Shown here: positions 35,824 through 52,520 of the stretch, one piece after another
Numbering within the stretch: the stretch's first letter is position 1
Layout of the letters: every line of letters starts with the position of its first letter
Assembly: GCF_009730915.1 (NCBI RefSeq)
Contig: NC_052474.1
Coordinates: forward strand, 8,219,501-8,283,500
Direction: 5' to 3'
From: Dioscorea cayenensis subsp. rotundata
Lineage: Eukaryota; Streptophyta; Magnoliopsida; Dioscoreales; Dioscoreaceae
Length of the DNA stretch: 64,000 bases
Program-made: the position numbers and the translations under genes
The notes under the pieces: model-generated
Told to the model about the DNA's origin: nothing
The model's input: only the letters and a program-made list of their open reading frames with translations
Databases searched by the model: none

Positions 35824-37974
35824 AAGTTGGAGAATTTTTCTGACTTTTTCTATCGAATTTTATTTTTGTCATTGTATTATCTTAATTGAAATCCAAAGAA
35901 TGTTGTTATACAGTGTGTGAGTTAATTCTCTTTTTTGTGATAATGGGTTTTCTGGCCTATGCATTTTTTTAACTGAGAAGTGGCTCTAACCAATCTGGTG
36001 CAAAACCATTTATACCTCTGTTGTAATGATGTTCCTCAACTGGAATGATTAATTTTGTGTTAGAAAATTATCTAATAATCAAGATGTTGTTGATCCTAAC
36101 CCAATCACTGTTAACATATGTGTATTGTAATTTCCAACATGTTCCTGATCTAGTAGTGTTGTTAGCATAATACAATCACATAGCATGCGTCATGATGCTA
36201 AATTTGATTGATATAAAGAAATAAGTAGGGAAATAGACATTTTGAAGTTCCCATTTTTGCATATTTCTCGTCGGCCCTATTATTCAAGAAAGGCCTCATG
36301 GTAATTTTGTAGCTTGGAGATTGTATTTATGGTCCCTGAGGGTAGAATAATGACATATTATGTGACTGAAAAGAAGTGAAAATAGAGGGTTGTTCTGGGT
36401 TGCACTAGTTTTATGACTTCTCTACGCCTTAGCCAGGAGTGACCCTAATGGTCCAAGTCTGATCTGAATCATGTTTTGTTTTGATTACTAACAAGTAGGT
36501 TTAGAATAATTACTTATAATCACAATCATCAAGTTTTCATGAAAGGGCTTATAATTTCTTTGTCCTCAGCAGTGAGGGTACTTAAATTCCCAGGAACTAT
36601 ATGCCGAGAAAATCTTGGTTCAAAGGTATTGTTTGCGAGTTACATCTTTTAAGCATACGATGATTTTCTTTTCTTTCGTGCGAGTGCGTCTAATTTTGGT
36701 ACGGAAACAATGGAGTCGAGGGTGCAAAGAAACGAGAAGAAGAAAAGCCGGTTTTGTTTTCCTGGTTTAATGCTGTTATATTTTCATACGAGAATTCTGT
36801 CTCAAAAACATGATTTCCTTCCAAGATCGCTTTGTCAGCAACTTTGACCCTCCTTCTGCTATCCATTCTTTGTTTTAACCATCTGCATGTTCTGAGTCTC
36901 AACCATTACTGCATCTATCACACTCAGAACTCCTTGCAATTCATGATTAGACCTCTCTTTTATATTTCCAGCAAAAGAAATCAAAAAGAAAGCCGGAACT
37001 GGGAGTGAGTGTTCTTGGTCTTATGCTACAAGCTAAGAAAGGATCATGCTTTTTACAAGTATCTACGCAAATTTTATAGTCAGTTCATACAATGATATTA
37101 CACACCTACCTATCAGATGCATGGGTATAATTCTTGGGGATTTATTTATACTCTTTTATAGCCTTTTGAGGTTATTATTCTTTTTGTTTGTTTAGCTCTC
37201 AGACAATAGCTATTTACTATAGCACTTGATTCTCAAGCTTTTTGCTTATGTTCTGCATCAATAAGCAGAATGGCTTTTTACACTAAAATCTCTAATTTTG
37301 GTGGTAAACCTTTAATTGCTTGTGATGATGAATTAGCCCTGAAACAAATACAATTCATATTTGATGAACAATAGTTCATTTTCAACCTGAAAATGGGAAA
37401 CATATTTCTTAGTAGTAATGTAGAAGTACTCTAGTGTGTGTGCGCAAAGATGCAATATTGAAACCCTGTGCTAGAGCACTGTTGTACTACTGTGCTTATA
37501 CTGTTCATACAATATTTGGAGTTCACTTTCATTTATAGTACTATTTCAAATTGATTCGGTGTGTCCTCTTGAGGGAGATGTTATATCTTTTTCTTCTAGA
37601 GTTACATGATAAAGAAAAATCTAATTTAGTTTTGTTTTAAAATAATTTTAGAGATGTAGTATGGTATCGATTTTCAATGTCAGCAGCATGGTCGATTAAT
37701 AAATTTTAAATGATCGATCAAATCATTATGTCTATCTCTTGGTAATATTTATATAATCTATTTCTTGATAATCTTTTAACGTGTTTGTCATTTGTATCAA
37801 TATATAAATATATGTAGATTTTATAAATTAATATGGCAACTATCAATATGTGTGTACACTTGAGCAATCGAATTTAAGATATGTCCAATTCTCTGATTGA
37901 TATTTTTCATACGGATGGAAAATGACATTAAAAAGACATAATAAATAAAAATGAGAGTGATGATAAATCACCAA

Positions 37975-38009
<35 letters not shown>

Positions 38010-39450
38010 AGTTGCATGAATTGAGAAATGTTGTATTGGTAGGATGCCATCAACCACCATCCATAATTCAGTTTTTAAGTTGCAAGTCTTGTTTTAAAAA
38101 TAAATAAATACTTTTTGCTTGATTAAATTAGCATTGGGTGCAATGTGGGTCCTATTGGTCCTCACCACCCACCTTCCTTCTTTTCCTTCTCTCTCTCTCT
38201 CAAGTATATTGGAAATGCTAAAGAATGGCGAACAAATGCATGTGGCCTCATGTTATTCTGATTATATTTTGTTACTTAATTAAGAAACTTTCAATTTCCA
38301 AATCTTGCTAAAGCTGAACTGTCAAGAGTTTGAATCTCTCCCAATTAAAATGATTAAGAGTTAATAATTTTTCGGCATTCATTAAAGAAAAACTAAAATG
38401 ACTGAGAGTATACGGTTTCTCGGCATTCATAATTTTTTTTTATTATTTTTAATTATGTAAGAATTTTATTATAAAAAATAGTCTCATTGTATAAGATGTT
38501 AGTGTGAATATTTAACAATATTGAATTTAAGTTTCATTTGGATACGATGATGATAATTAACTTTTGATTATGGGTTTAGATTTGCGATCGAATTTTTATG
38601 TATCGTTTGGTGATCAGGAGACTCAGACAATTAAAGTTTTTTAGTTGTGCACATTCCCCTGATTGCATATGTGATTACTATATTTATTATATATATATAT
38701 TACAGTTTTTATGATATTTAATGTATTTTAATTAATAATTTTATTTCACGAGAAATCTGAAGTGGAAACAATCAACACTTACAAAATCAAGCTCACTAAT
38801 TATTCTCACTAGAATATTATGAGTTCAAACCTAAACAAATAAATTTGGTTCATTTTAACATCTAAATATGTTATAGTTGCTATTGTTGTGACAAATATTG
38901 TTGTATGTAAAAATCTAAAATAAACAAATTTGACCAATTCAATCATTAAAATAAATTATTTTTGAGTTAATATGATAATTGTTAATTTTAATCCAAAAAA
39001 TTAAAAATAACAACAACTATAAATATTATTAATCAATGCTATTCTAATTAATCATAATTTGAATGAGAAAAAAATGATTTAATTAATAATTATTTATGAT
39101 TTATAATTATTAGACAAAAATAGTTCTAAATTTTCTCCTTTCATTGTTTGTTTACTTTATTTCACATCATGTGGGCCCACGCTGTCCGACGTGGCAAGCC
39201 TGGTTCTCTTGGCGTGCAATAAGTTATCCAGTCACAGCGATTTTTGCGGGTTCTTCTCAAAACTATTTGCAAATACACCCCTAGAAAAAGTAAATTATTT
39301 TCACATTTACGTACTCTTAAAGTTCATTTTTATCAAAAGTTTCGCTGAATAGTGAAAGCTTTGGATGTATAACTGTAAATATTATATTTGTTTGGGTGTA
39401 GATATAAAAATGTATAAATATACCCCATGAAAAGAAATTTTTAAAATTAA
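35824..39450. other. Intergenic region
   Basis: 3' flank of the PP28 relic, then AT-rich DNA with (TA)n runs at about 37976-38004 and 38683-38699. No other gene or bounded repeat recognised. Confidence 0.5.
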
Positions 39451-39469
39451 TAACTAAATAAATAGAACC

Positions 39470-40970
39470 ACCACCCATTTCAGGTTCAATCGTGTTCCCA
39501 TTTCTCTTCGGGAACGAATCCCTCCTGCGAATTCTTCGCGGCATCGTCGGCGATCGCTGAGAGAATCTGTGAGTTTTACCGATCGTGGATCATGTCCTTG
39601 TATTTTGTGTGAATTTTCCTGCTTGGTGATTGTTTGATCGATTTTTTGTCCCATGATTTTTGGGCTTTTTTTTGGGATTTTTTCTGCTTGCTTTGCGATG
39701 AGGAAATGGATTGTTAGTGTGCGCTTGTTTGGTAAAGAACATGTTGAATTTGGAGGAAATTTGTTTAATTTTTAAGGATGTCAATTTTATGACAAGCGTA
39801 TGTTGAAAAAATTTAGAGATTATATCTTGAATTTTGATTATCTTTCTCTGTTTGTTTTGGGGATAAATGTTGGTTGTTTAATTTGGATTTTTGTCCTAAC
39901 TGATGATTTATTTGCCAAATTCGCTGAAAAATGTTTAGTTTTTTAATCTAGTTGTAAGTTTAAGATAGGAATGGTGGAGAAATAAGTGGTTTGAAGGGGA
40001 CAATCAAAACTATGGAGTTATTTGATGTTTAAAAAGATGTGATTATGCTTCCATTATGGATTTTGTAGGTATTTTCATGTGTTATTTTCATTTATCTTGT
40101 AGAACTTGTCTTATTTTCATTTATCATGTAAAACTTGTCCATGGATTGCATGTTTGAGCCAGTCTTTAACCATTCGTTTCTATAGCTTACAGAATTTTGA
40201 TAGAAGGTTTATTTCAGCGATTGATAACTGTAAAAATTTTGGAAAAAGGGTAAATTTGCGCAAGATACATAGGAAGGTGATGTGATGCATTTTATGGAAA
40301 AAATAGTGGGAAAAAGTGTTCGTTGAGTGAATTTTGTCAGGTAAGTATGAGTATAAAGTAGTTTCCAATTAGTAACTAATAATTTGTTGGGAGCATGACA
40401 AATTCGGCTGAATTTGATCGCTTTCATAAAGATTTTGGTAATATTCTAGGACACATGAAGAGTTGGTAAATTTTGTTTTTGGCTTTTTTTGAGAATCTTT
40501 TTGTGGAATGTCGTTTTGTGGTACAAATGGAGAAACATAACTTTTCATGCTTCCAATGTTCTAGTTTAGAATCTTTTCCTTGTCACATAGATACTGTGTA
40601 CGTTCATTTGCTCATGCATAAGAGCACCCATATAAGTATTTACTTAATGTTGTTTTCTCATGCATCTGTATCTTGACAATTAAGTTGTCGGTATTGGAGT
40701 TGGCATGAGGACTGGCCTCAGCATAACAGTAAAGTTACCTACACGTTATGTTACCCTTTGTATCACAAGTTCAAGATATGGATAAATTCCATTTCCAAGT
40801 ATAAATCTGAGTGTGTTTAAGTTATCCCCAGTATCTTTAATACTGTTATTGCTAATTTGTTATTGATCTGATGGTGGTCAAAGTCATGCTATCTCCATGT
40901 AATTTATACTTATTTTGATGGATTTCATCCTAATTTTTTTTTGGTTTGCATCTGTTCTCGATCAGGGACA
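39470..40970 (+). promoter_or_regulatory. Probable 5'-UTR exon and leader intron of the RING-H2 gene
   Basis: A GC-richer stretch (about 39480-39570, with TTCGCGGCATCGTCGGCGATCG) ends near a GTGAG donor. The next gene's first coding exon is preceded by a good acceptor (CTCGATCAG, about 40958-40966) 90 bp upstream of its ATG. A long leader intron is common in this E3 family. Inferred, not proven. Confidence 0.5.
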
Positions 40971-41055
40971 ATTATCTGGACACTGAGATTGGGAAAACAT
41001 TTAGTTCCTGCCGCATTGTTAATTCACCTTGGTTTTTAGAAGTAGCTGTCCAGTG

Positions 41056-43655
41056 ATGGGGCAGCGGAACATACAATGCTCCTACCAGATGCCACTTTTG
41101 AAATCAGGGCATGACCAAACCCTTTTTTATCAAGATCATAGCGTCCCTCAACCAAATATGGTTAATCACACTAGTCAAAGCATGCGACCAGAGATAGCAA
41201 TTCCTGGAACTACTACAGATATTGGTCTTAACCAAGTCAGAAACCACGATGATATGAACAAAAATCAATATGGCGTTATCCAAAGTCCCCATCTTGTTAC
41301 AAATACTGATTTTTGCTGGCACAATGCCTTTGTACCCTGATAATCGCCGATCAAGTTCCTTCATTTGCTTGTTTCTCTGTCTCTAGAGACGACAGATCCG
41401 CTGATGAATTTCCATCCTTTAGCATGTCCAGACTAGTAGGAGTTGGCATGGATGAGTATGGTAGACATAATAGTTTTGCGGATTACGTTAGAGCTTCCTG
41501 CAAAAGAAAGAATGCTGCCGTGGTTCCAGGTAACCATTTCCATGATGGGTTAAACAGCTCACATGTTTCTTCATCTTCTCTCTCTGTCATTACTGAGCAA
41601 CCACTGTGGAATGAGCCATATGAATCTGGGTTCAATCTCTTGAATCCCTCTACAGCCACCCCAGCTGTATATGGAGGGATTAATGCTCTGCAAGCCACAG
41701 AAGGATCTCGCAGAAATCTGTGGAGCAGATCTAATGGAACCACAATCCATCCTGATTCTTCAGCAGTGCATCATAGTAATTACTTACACCAAGGGAACTG
41801 TATAGGTCAGTCTGCTCCACCTGACAACTCTTGGATGGCGCCATTTGGGAATAATGCAGGTGGTGGTGGATGTTCCAATTGGAGCAACCCTCATGCTGTA
41901 ACTCATTTGCAAGGTATGCAATTGGATCATGAAAATGTGATACATGCTGGAAATTACTCATTATGGGCTTCTAAAGTAACCTTGTTGTTTCAGGAGCCCC
42001 TGTTCCCTATTTCTTTATTTTTATTGTTTTACAACATCTTGTTTTTGTTTGTTGTGTTTCATTCTTCTGTCAAGCTGCTGGTTTTATTTTTTTCTACTGG
42101 AAAAGGGAAAAAAACTATCTTGCCTGCCTTATTAGAGTTTGGCATTTCAGAACCTTGAATTTTAATTCTCAATGTGGCTTTGGCTTTCTATTTATGAAAT
42201 ATCTTCTCTCTTCTGCATTTCTCTAGTTGACTTGGTTTTTCTTCTGTTTGACTGAATTAAACAACTTTTTTTCATGTAATTAGTTGACAAGCTCCGATGT
42301 AGAACATAATGAGTTTTTTTATGTACGTGTTGGTACTTCTCAGATGATAACTCATCTTTTCAGGAAGATATTTCAGTTCAAGGGATGTGGAGTTGGCGAA
42401 CATGGGTGTGCAGGGATACCAGGAAATTCCATTTAATGCTAATTCTGCTTTCCTTTTCCAGTCAGCTCCTATGCCTAATCCTGCTCCTATACCTAATTTT
42501 CATCACCATCTAGCACCCTTGCATAGCATACAAGTTCAGAATTATGGGCAGCATATTAATTTTCCAGCGCCCCCTTATCAGCTTCCTCTTCACTCTTTTT
42601 GTCCATCCACTATCAATCCTTCATTCAATCCTCTGGATTCTGGTAACAGATTTCTACCTTGCCCGCCACCCAACGCCAAACTCATTTGTGGTCCCCTGCA
42701 GCAACCTCAAACTGCAGTTTCAGTAAGCCACAGAAATTTGAGGATTCTATCAACGGAGGTGCTTCTTCACTTCTGTTTTCTGCTTCTCATGGACTTGTAT
42801 AGATGTGTTTCTTCTACTGTTTTTTTAGGATCTCTGTATAATTTTTCTAGCTAAATACCACATGCTTATGTAATAGCAATGGAAATAATCAATCTTGTCT
42901 TCTAGGATCCTGCTGTATTGGAACTTCCAAGGTTTTATGGTGTTGGGGATGTCACTGACCAGCATAGAGATATGAGACTTGATATCGACGACATGACTTA
43001 TGAGGTTAATGAAATATGTCCTTTCATTGGTTCATTGGCTGCTTGTTTTAACATGGATCTTCACCCAGAAACATGCACCAGTGTAGAACTTATACCTCGA
43101 TTAATATTGAATTTTAATCTGTTTGTGTTTTCCTTATTTCTCGCAACTCTAATCAAAGCTCTCAACATTCACACAGGAACTTCTTGCCTTAGAAGAGCAG
43201 ATTGGAGATGTCAGCACTGGCTTGACAGAGGAATCTATCCTTCAGAATCTAAAGACGAGTTTCCACATCACATCATCTAAATCTTCATTTTCTGATTGCT
43301 CTTCTAGATCTTTTCCAGAGAATGAAACTTGTTCCATTTGCCAGGTATTCTAGAAAACCAACTATTAAGTGTATACTCATTGTTTTCACCATTTGTTGCA
43401 GTGGGTCAAAATTTATCTGAACTATGCATTTGTTACTTATGATCATGATTATATTTTGATGCTTGCGGATAGATTGATGGGTTTCTGTTTTTATTTTTTT
43501 TAAAGGTGGAGTATGAAGAGAGTGAGAGACTGGGAACGTTGAATTGTGGACACAATTACCATGCTGACTGCATAAAGCAATGGTTATTGGTGAAAAACCT
43601 TTGTCCAATCTGCAAAACTTCGGCTTTCGCATCAAATGATAAAAGAGATGCATGA
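41056..43655 (+). CDS. RING-H2 E3 ubiquitin ligase, MBR1/HIP1-like
   Basis: Long plant RING-H2 protein that would transfer ubiquitin from an E2 to targets, like the MBR1/HIP1 group. Exons: 41056-41913, 42364-42758, 42906-43004, 43177-43344 and 43506-43655. Features: N-terminal MGQRNIQCSYQ; mid segment MDEYGRHNSFADYVRASCKR; HRDMRLDIDDMTYE then ELLALEEQIGDVSTGL just before the RING; RING-H2 CSIC ... LNCGHNYHADC ... CPICK with all eight ligands. The exon 2 donor at 41914 was chosen because it keeps frame with exon 3 (GRYFSSRDVELANMG). Near 41335 two stops follow HNAFVP and the reading frame shifts by one base; either a single-base assembly error or an unrecognised splice. The stop codon is about 500 bp from that of the convergent RAB gene. 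Confidence 0.88.
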
Positions 43656-44153
43656 CTATCCAAAAACTATTGTTTTTTTTTGTCTGTTTGTTGGAGAAAA
43701 AACACATCCAATCAATTGTTGTAAATAGAGACGACGCAAAAACAGTGTCCCTTGCAAACGTTGACCCTCACAATTAAGAGGGTGAAATTTGCTCTCTGTA
43801 TAGCAACATTTGTTCCAGTATCAGAAAAACTGTTTTATGAATATGCAAGCAGGAAGTTGGTGATAAAAAGAATCCAAATTCCTTGTTGAATATAAAAACT
43901 ATCTTCATTGAAGAATACCTTATAGAATTAATGCTGCTCAAGTTCACAACAAGCAATTTTTGAATCAAAGTAGAAAATTTTATATTGCTACCAAGTGATC
44001 CAGATAAACAAATGCCACAAACTAGTGCTCTAATAAAACTAGAAGCAACAGAATACAATCAAGAAGACATGATAAAATGTATAATAAACAAGACAACAAA
44101 TAATCTTCATCTTTCCTCAACCTATGGCATACATTTTTGGAATCAGAAACATT

Positions 44154-47096
<2,943 letters not shown>

Positions 47097-47120
47097 CTAT
47101 ATTTATAGGTCTGTAGAAAG

Positions 47121-47150
47121 ATAGAAAGAGAGAGAGAGAGAGAGAGAGCT
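47121..47150 (+). repeat. (GA)n tract in the RAB 5' leader
   Basis: GA dinucleotides about 120 bp upstream of the RAB start codon (CT-rich on the coding strand), typical of plant 5' leaders/core promoters. Confidence 0.8.
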
Positions 47151-47199
47151 GGAAAAATGAAGGAATGAGTTGGCAAAAAGGGTCTCTGTGGAGGAGATG

Positions 47200-48239
47200 A
47201 TGTTTTTAGCTCTTTTACATATATATACCCTTTTTCAATTTTGTATGTTATACTCTCTCAAATCCGTTTTTACTTGTTTATTTGTCTATTTAAATAATTT
47301 TTTTAAAAAATATTAACTATTAATTTTTAAAATTTATCTTAAATTAATGTACTTCTATAATTTTTAATAGGGAGAATTGGTTATAAACCCCTCAAAAGTT
47401 GTTTATCTTCAGAAAAAACATAATCAGATATATATCCCCGAAAAAAATATAGGTAATCAGGATATGCCCTTATGTTGGGATTCCCAGTAATCAAACTCGA
47501 TTAATCTATGCTATAAACTCTGGATTAAACAAAAGGTCTAAAAATAACCCTCATGACAACTTAAAAAACTCTTCAAGGGTATATATGCAATGGTATAATG
47601 GTAATTATATATATTTGTTATTTGTTAATGAATAGTTTTTCAACTAATTTGAACACCAAGGTATATACGCAATTATATATATTATTCAAGGGTATGTATG
47701 CAATTAACTTTTATTTATGGGCAAATATGCAATTTCAAAATTTTTTAAGGGTACACCTGCAAAATCCTTTTTTTAATATATCATATTTAATTACATATTT
47801 TTTTAAATTATATTTTATATAAAAATAATGTTGAAAAATTAAAAAATTTAAATTGTCAACAAATTTTAATTGATTTTCTTAATCAATTATGCAATAGACA
47901 AATAAAAAAGATTGAAAGGAGTATTTATTTATATTATAGGAAAATAAATCAGGCTTATTTAATTTTTTTAATAGTTAATTTTTTAAGGTAAATATACTCT
48001 ATAAATCTTTGTTTTTGAAAATTTATTATTTTATTTTTTTCTTTCATCTTCTTTGATGGATTTATTAATAAAATGAGTTTGCATAATGCAGTTGGGGCTT
48101 TGATGGGCCTGCTCTAACTTCGGCCCATCAGGTTCATCTAGTAATATTCTACGTTACATTAACCCTGGCAAGCGGGGTGGTGTAAAATGAACGATCATAA
48201 AATGAGGGTAAATTTTTGATTTTTTAATTAATTAAATTA
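47200..48239. other. AT-rich intergenic DNA
   Basis: RAB upstream region and flank of the Mutator-like element. Nothing else recognised. Confidence 0.5.
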
Positions 48240-48966
48240 AAATTTTAAGTGGAAATTGTCAAAAAAACCCTTTAAGTTTGTAAAATTGTCAAAAACACCC
48301 CGTTAGTTTTGCAATCCCCAAAAATCCCTCCTTTTAAACTCTATGTTTTTTCAAACCCCCAAACCCTCGTATCGGATGTGAGCGGAGTGAGTTTCAAATT
48401 TTTTTGGACGAAAATGCCCTTGCATGGGGAGTCGTGGGTCTGCACCATCTCGGCGATTTGAGAGGAAGTGGGCGGTTTTCCGTAGAGGTAACCCTAGAGA
48501 GCTAATTTATTTGAGTCGTTTAATTGCTTTTTCTCAACTCACGTCTTCGACTTTTCCATTTCAGTCTGTCTCAAAGTTGTCTCTACGCGAAGCCCTCTGT
48601 AATCGACATTTCATCGACTTTTCCCTTTCCATCGGGTTTTTCTCAACTAGTTGGCATTTCATCGGTTTGAAATCTAAGGTATTGAGTATGGTTTTTATGT
48701 TAATCGCCTCATATAAAGAAAGATTTTTTTCGGTTTTGTTTTGTGCTCCTGCTTTTTGTTGGAAGATATTGAAGTCTGCAGGGGGATTTCTACTGGGGTT
48801 TTGTTAGTCTCGAGGAGATTTCTAGCTGGGGTTTTGTTTTGTTTTGCGATTTTCGTATGTATACACTATCGAATTAGTTTTTTTCGATTGTTATGATTTG
48901 TGTAATATTTATAATGTACATTTCCGTTTCGTTTGATATGGTTGCTAGCTTTTCTAAATGAGGGTT

Positions 48967-49130
48967 GACGTTTAAGAAATGAGATGTTCTGAGTTTAACA
49001 TTTGTTGTCCCTGCTTTAAGTATTCTCGTCTCTGCTTTAACAAAATGGGTCTCTGCTTTAACTTTTTATATCTCTGCTTTAATAAGCGAGAGTTTACCGC
49101 TTAAAACCTTATATTTCCGCTTAAACTTTT
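48967..49130 (+). repeat. Phased GTTTAA/CTTTAA array 1
   Basis: Motif starts at 48970, 48993, 49014, 49035, 49056, 49077, 49100 and 49120, i.e. every 20-23 bp. Four consecutive units share TSYCTGCTTTAA before variable sequence. Lies after exon 1 of the Ulp1-type gene. Confidence 0.85.
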
Positions 49131-50009
49131 GTCAATCATCGCATGTTGAATGTGTTGTTATTATCGCGAGGCTTGTGATTATGGCGGTCAACCCTAGTTA
49201 ATGGCCGATGCTATTTGACACCCGTGAGTGGAGACTTTAGTCGAATTGAAAAAAATAACATGACCCCTCGACATCGGGAGATTATTCGACTGGACACCGC
49301 TTTGCGCTGCTCATCGAGCTAGAAGCTATATACCAGAGAGAGCCCTTCTTGATTCTTTTTTTGCAAAGATACGATGGTCACACCAATAAATTCGGGGATC
49401 GGGAAAGCTCGCCGAGTTTCGAGACCTCAAGATGTGGCCCTCGTGGCTTTGGTCTGCGTTGCGATGGCGACGCGCTGGTCTTTCGGAAGAAGAAAAACCG
49501 GTCGGCGTCGAAGGGCGGTATCTATCAAAGACCTCACGAGAGCACGGAGACTCCATCAAGAGCACTGCTGCAGACTTGTTCGACGGAGGGGAGAATAAGA
49601 TAATTTCGTCAAACTCGATGGTGTACCTCATGGGGACAGATCCTCTTCCCAAATACATCATGCTCGGTTCGAGCTGGATCGTTGATTACGTCGATGATCT
49701 CACCGACCATGGGGCGATCACGCATGGGCGCAGGCGACGCACAAGTGGCTTATGGAGGATATTCCACTGCACCGCCCGAGTGCAAGATAGATGCTGCCCG
49801 GGAAGAAGACCAACACGGGAGTACATTAAGGGTTGCTCGGTCACGCTTTAACGTCCCGGTTTTACTGAGTGACCGAACAGGGGAAGAAAGTCCATTTCGC
49901 GAAGATCCCAAGGATGCTCTGTGCTACGGTGAAAGTACTTACGGGAAGCAAGCGACGGTGAGAAACGAGCTTGTCATCGCTCGATGTAAAAGAGGTAATA
50001 AATCATGGA

Positions 50010-50190
50010 CAATGTTTAACATAAGTCTTTAACGTTTAAACATTTTTATTTAGCGTTTAACTTTAGTATTTACCGTTTAACTCTTATTCAAATACTGGGT
50101 TTAAATATTTTTGTTCTCCGTTTAATTATATTCTATAACGTTTAAATATATAAACACTCTGTTTAAATATAGTTTTTTTATAGTTTAAAA
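50010..50190 (+). repeat. Phased GTTTAA array 2
   Basis: GTTTAA starts at 50014, 50034, 50055, 50075, 50099, 50120, 50140, 50161 and 50183. The sequence between motifs is AT-rich and not conserved. Sits between coding blocks, probably an intron. Confidence 0.9.
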
Positions 50191-51479
50191 TGAATGATTT
50201 CATTTGAAATTGTTTGGTTTACATATGTTAGTTTCCGAGCTGGTTCCGCAAATCTTTGAAGAAGAAATATTTGTTGGGGCCAACCGACGGATGGATGCCA
50301 TTGCTCCGGAACCACTTGCTCGAAGGCGGGATGAGAGGCGACCCTCATCGTGCGCTACTGGGACGCCGCTCTCCCTACTTCCGACCCCACCACGCGCACG
50401 CGATTCCTCGAGCCGGAGAAGCCCTCCCCTACCGCGGCGATTGCAACAACCCCCTACCACGACAACGACGGTCTCCCGAGTGTGGCGGCCACCCGACCAT
50501 GGCAGCCCTCCGACCCGTGGCGAGCCCCCACCCGGTGACATTAGGCGAAGATGTCACCGCAACTCTTATCGAGCATGCGAGATATTGATGACCGAGTTTC
50601 CTCGGCTGTCGCTCGTGTCGAGGCTCCGGAAGGAGCGTTCACGACCGGCTGCGCCATCCCTCGAAAAGAACTCGAAGCACCCGGGACTGAACGAGGCGTC
50701 GGAATTTGACGACGAGGACATCATCGGGAAGGTCGTTCCAAGGCGGCCACATTCGAAGAGACTTACGAAAAAGAGGGAGAACAATCATCGCCTCTGTCTC
50801 CAGCCGTAGCCGACGATGAAACAATAGCAACACCATCGGTGGCGATCGTCGTTGTTGAGAAGGACATCCTAGATGATGCGGCGTTGCACTGTTGAGAAGG
50901 CCGTTAACTCTCTTCTCGATGAAATCCTCGACCCGGTGGAACCGGCTGCCGAGATTGCGGCATCAAAGATGGACACAATCAATGAAGATCAAGAACAAGT
51001 TAAGGGTGTGTCTCCCAATGATGCTGTTGTCATGGCCACGGTTGAGAAGATCGTCGAATCCGTTCTCTGTAGCGCGTGGGACGTGGCCGACGATGATCGC
51101 GACCCAAGCAGGGACACAATTCCCACCACAACAAGAACCATGTAAGGATGTGTCTGCGGTTGATGCTGTCACCGTCGTCCCCGCATCGAAGCCAAACACA
51201 ATCCCACAACAAGAACGACCATTAAGGATGTGTACTGCGGTTGATCGTTTGCCGCCATCGTCCCGCGATCGAAGGAAGATCTTCTTTGAAGACCCCGACC
51301 GAGCAACGAGAGAGATGATCAAGGCCAATCAAAAATTGGACGGGGACGGCTCGGGAAAGCTTTTTATTCGAAGAAGAAGAAATGGGTTGGCTCGAGTCGT
51401 CTTAACAAATACTGAGCGAGGAGTTGATGAGGATCTTCCTCAACTGCGCTATGGACGGGTAAGTGTAAAGTTTTTATGA

Positions 51480-51656
51480 TATTGTTTAAAGGTTTTATTA
51501 TAGTGTTTAACAATTACCTAATAGTGTTTAATACCTTTATGTTATCATTTAATTTGTCTACTTAACATTTAATTATATATAATATCATGTAACAATTGAT
51601 AATATCATTTAAATATTTTTTAATATGGTCTTATTATATCCATTATCGTTTAACTT
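51480..51656 (+). repeat. Phased GTTTAA/ATTTAA array 3
   Basis: Motif starts at 51484, 51505, 51526, 51547, 51567, 51587 (ATGTAA variant), 51607 and, after a double step, 51648. Spacing 20-21 bp. Between linker and protease-like coding parts, probably an intron. Confidence 0.9.
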
Positions 51657-52520
51657 GACAGATCGTAGTGGAAGAATGAGCCATTTATACCACACGCGAC
51701 AAATTATACACGCTGCTTGAGGGAAGGAGATGGTCATCGATGATGTGATGGGACGCTTTCAGTATGCATAATACAAAAAGTCGCTGAGCAAAGAGCCATA
51801 TCCTTACAGAAGCGCGCCCATCACCGGGACCGCTTGCATCTGTTTATGTCCCAAGCTTGCCGACGCACATGACACTGATTATGGCTATGATCGGGATGTC
51901 ATGCATGAAACTGCATGAAGTTCAAATTGTCATCCTCCCGATAATCATGAATGGCCACTTCCATGTCGTCGTCCTGGACAATGATAAACAAGAATACTGG
52001 GCATTATTCTTCATGTCCGAGTACGATAAGGACGCGTTGGACATGGTAAGTTCTTTAATTATGTCCTATTAATATCTGTTTGGTATTTAAATCGCTATTC
52101 TAATCTCGACTTGCATATCTCGACGATGGAATCTATTCGACAATTGTGTCGATATGGAGTTCGGCGAGTCGGCGACGACAAAAGTACCCACTGCATGCGA
52201 CATAGAAACCCCACGCCAAAAACAAGGAAGCGTCGATCATGCCGCCTACGTCATGCGTTTTATCGAGCAATTACTTTGGGGTGAGAAGTTACGGCTCACT
52301 GCAGACGGGAGCGTTCCTTACCTCGGATACGGTATGTTACCCGCATACTTAAGGAGGGAGGCGTAGGCGTCCATGACAAAGGGGGTGCGTCACAGCGGGT
52401 TAAATTTTTGTTTTTCAAGAACATGTCCCCGTATATCCGAATGTCAATTTTATTTTTCGAATGTAAATCCGGACAAATTCAATTCATTGTTTTCGTGTTC
52501 GAAGAGCATGACTTGTATAT

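Larger units (their letters stand above)
48424..52366 (+). pseudogene. MULE-borne DUF1985-like / Ulp1 (C48) protease-like gene
   Basis: First exon 48424-48487 (MGSRGSAPSRRFERKWAVFR). Around 49340-50000 the sequence, read with several frame changes, resembles DUF1985-type domains of plant MULE genes (VGVEGRYLSK, DLFDGGENK, VDYVDDLTDHGAI, ATHKWLMEDI, YIKGCSVTL, PRMLC, ESTYGKQATVRNEL). 50200-51475 encodes a low-complexity linker with partly repeated units. The C-terminal C48 peptidase-like part is at about 51850-52045 (QIVILPIIMNGHFHVVVLDN with the active-site His) and about 52100-52366 (PRQKQGSVDHAAYVMRF). The position normally holding the catalytic Cys is His, so no SUMO-protease activity is expected even with the frame intact. 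Such fusions are known from MULEs (rice Kaonashi, melon CUMULE). Exon limits are approximate. Confidence 0.7.

Noticed and set aside
50200-50809. Independent Arg/Pro-rich protein of 201 residues
   Set aside because: GC-rich shadow frame of the MULE Ulp1-type gene linker; codon bias and Arg/Pro richness follow base composition only.
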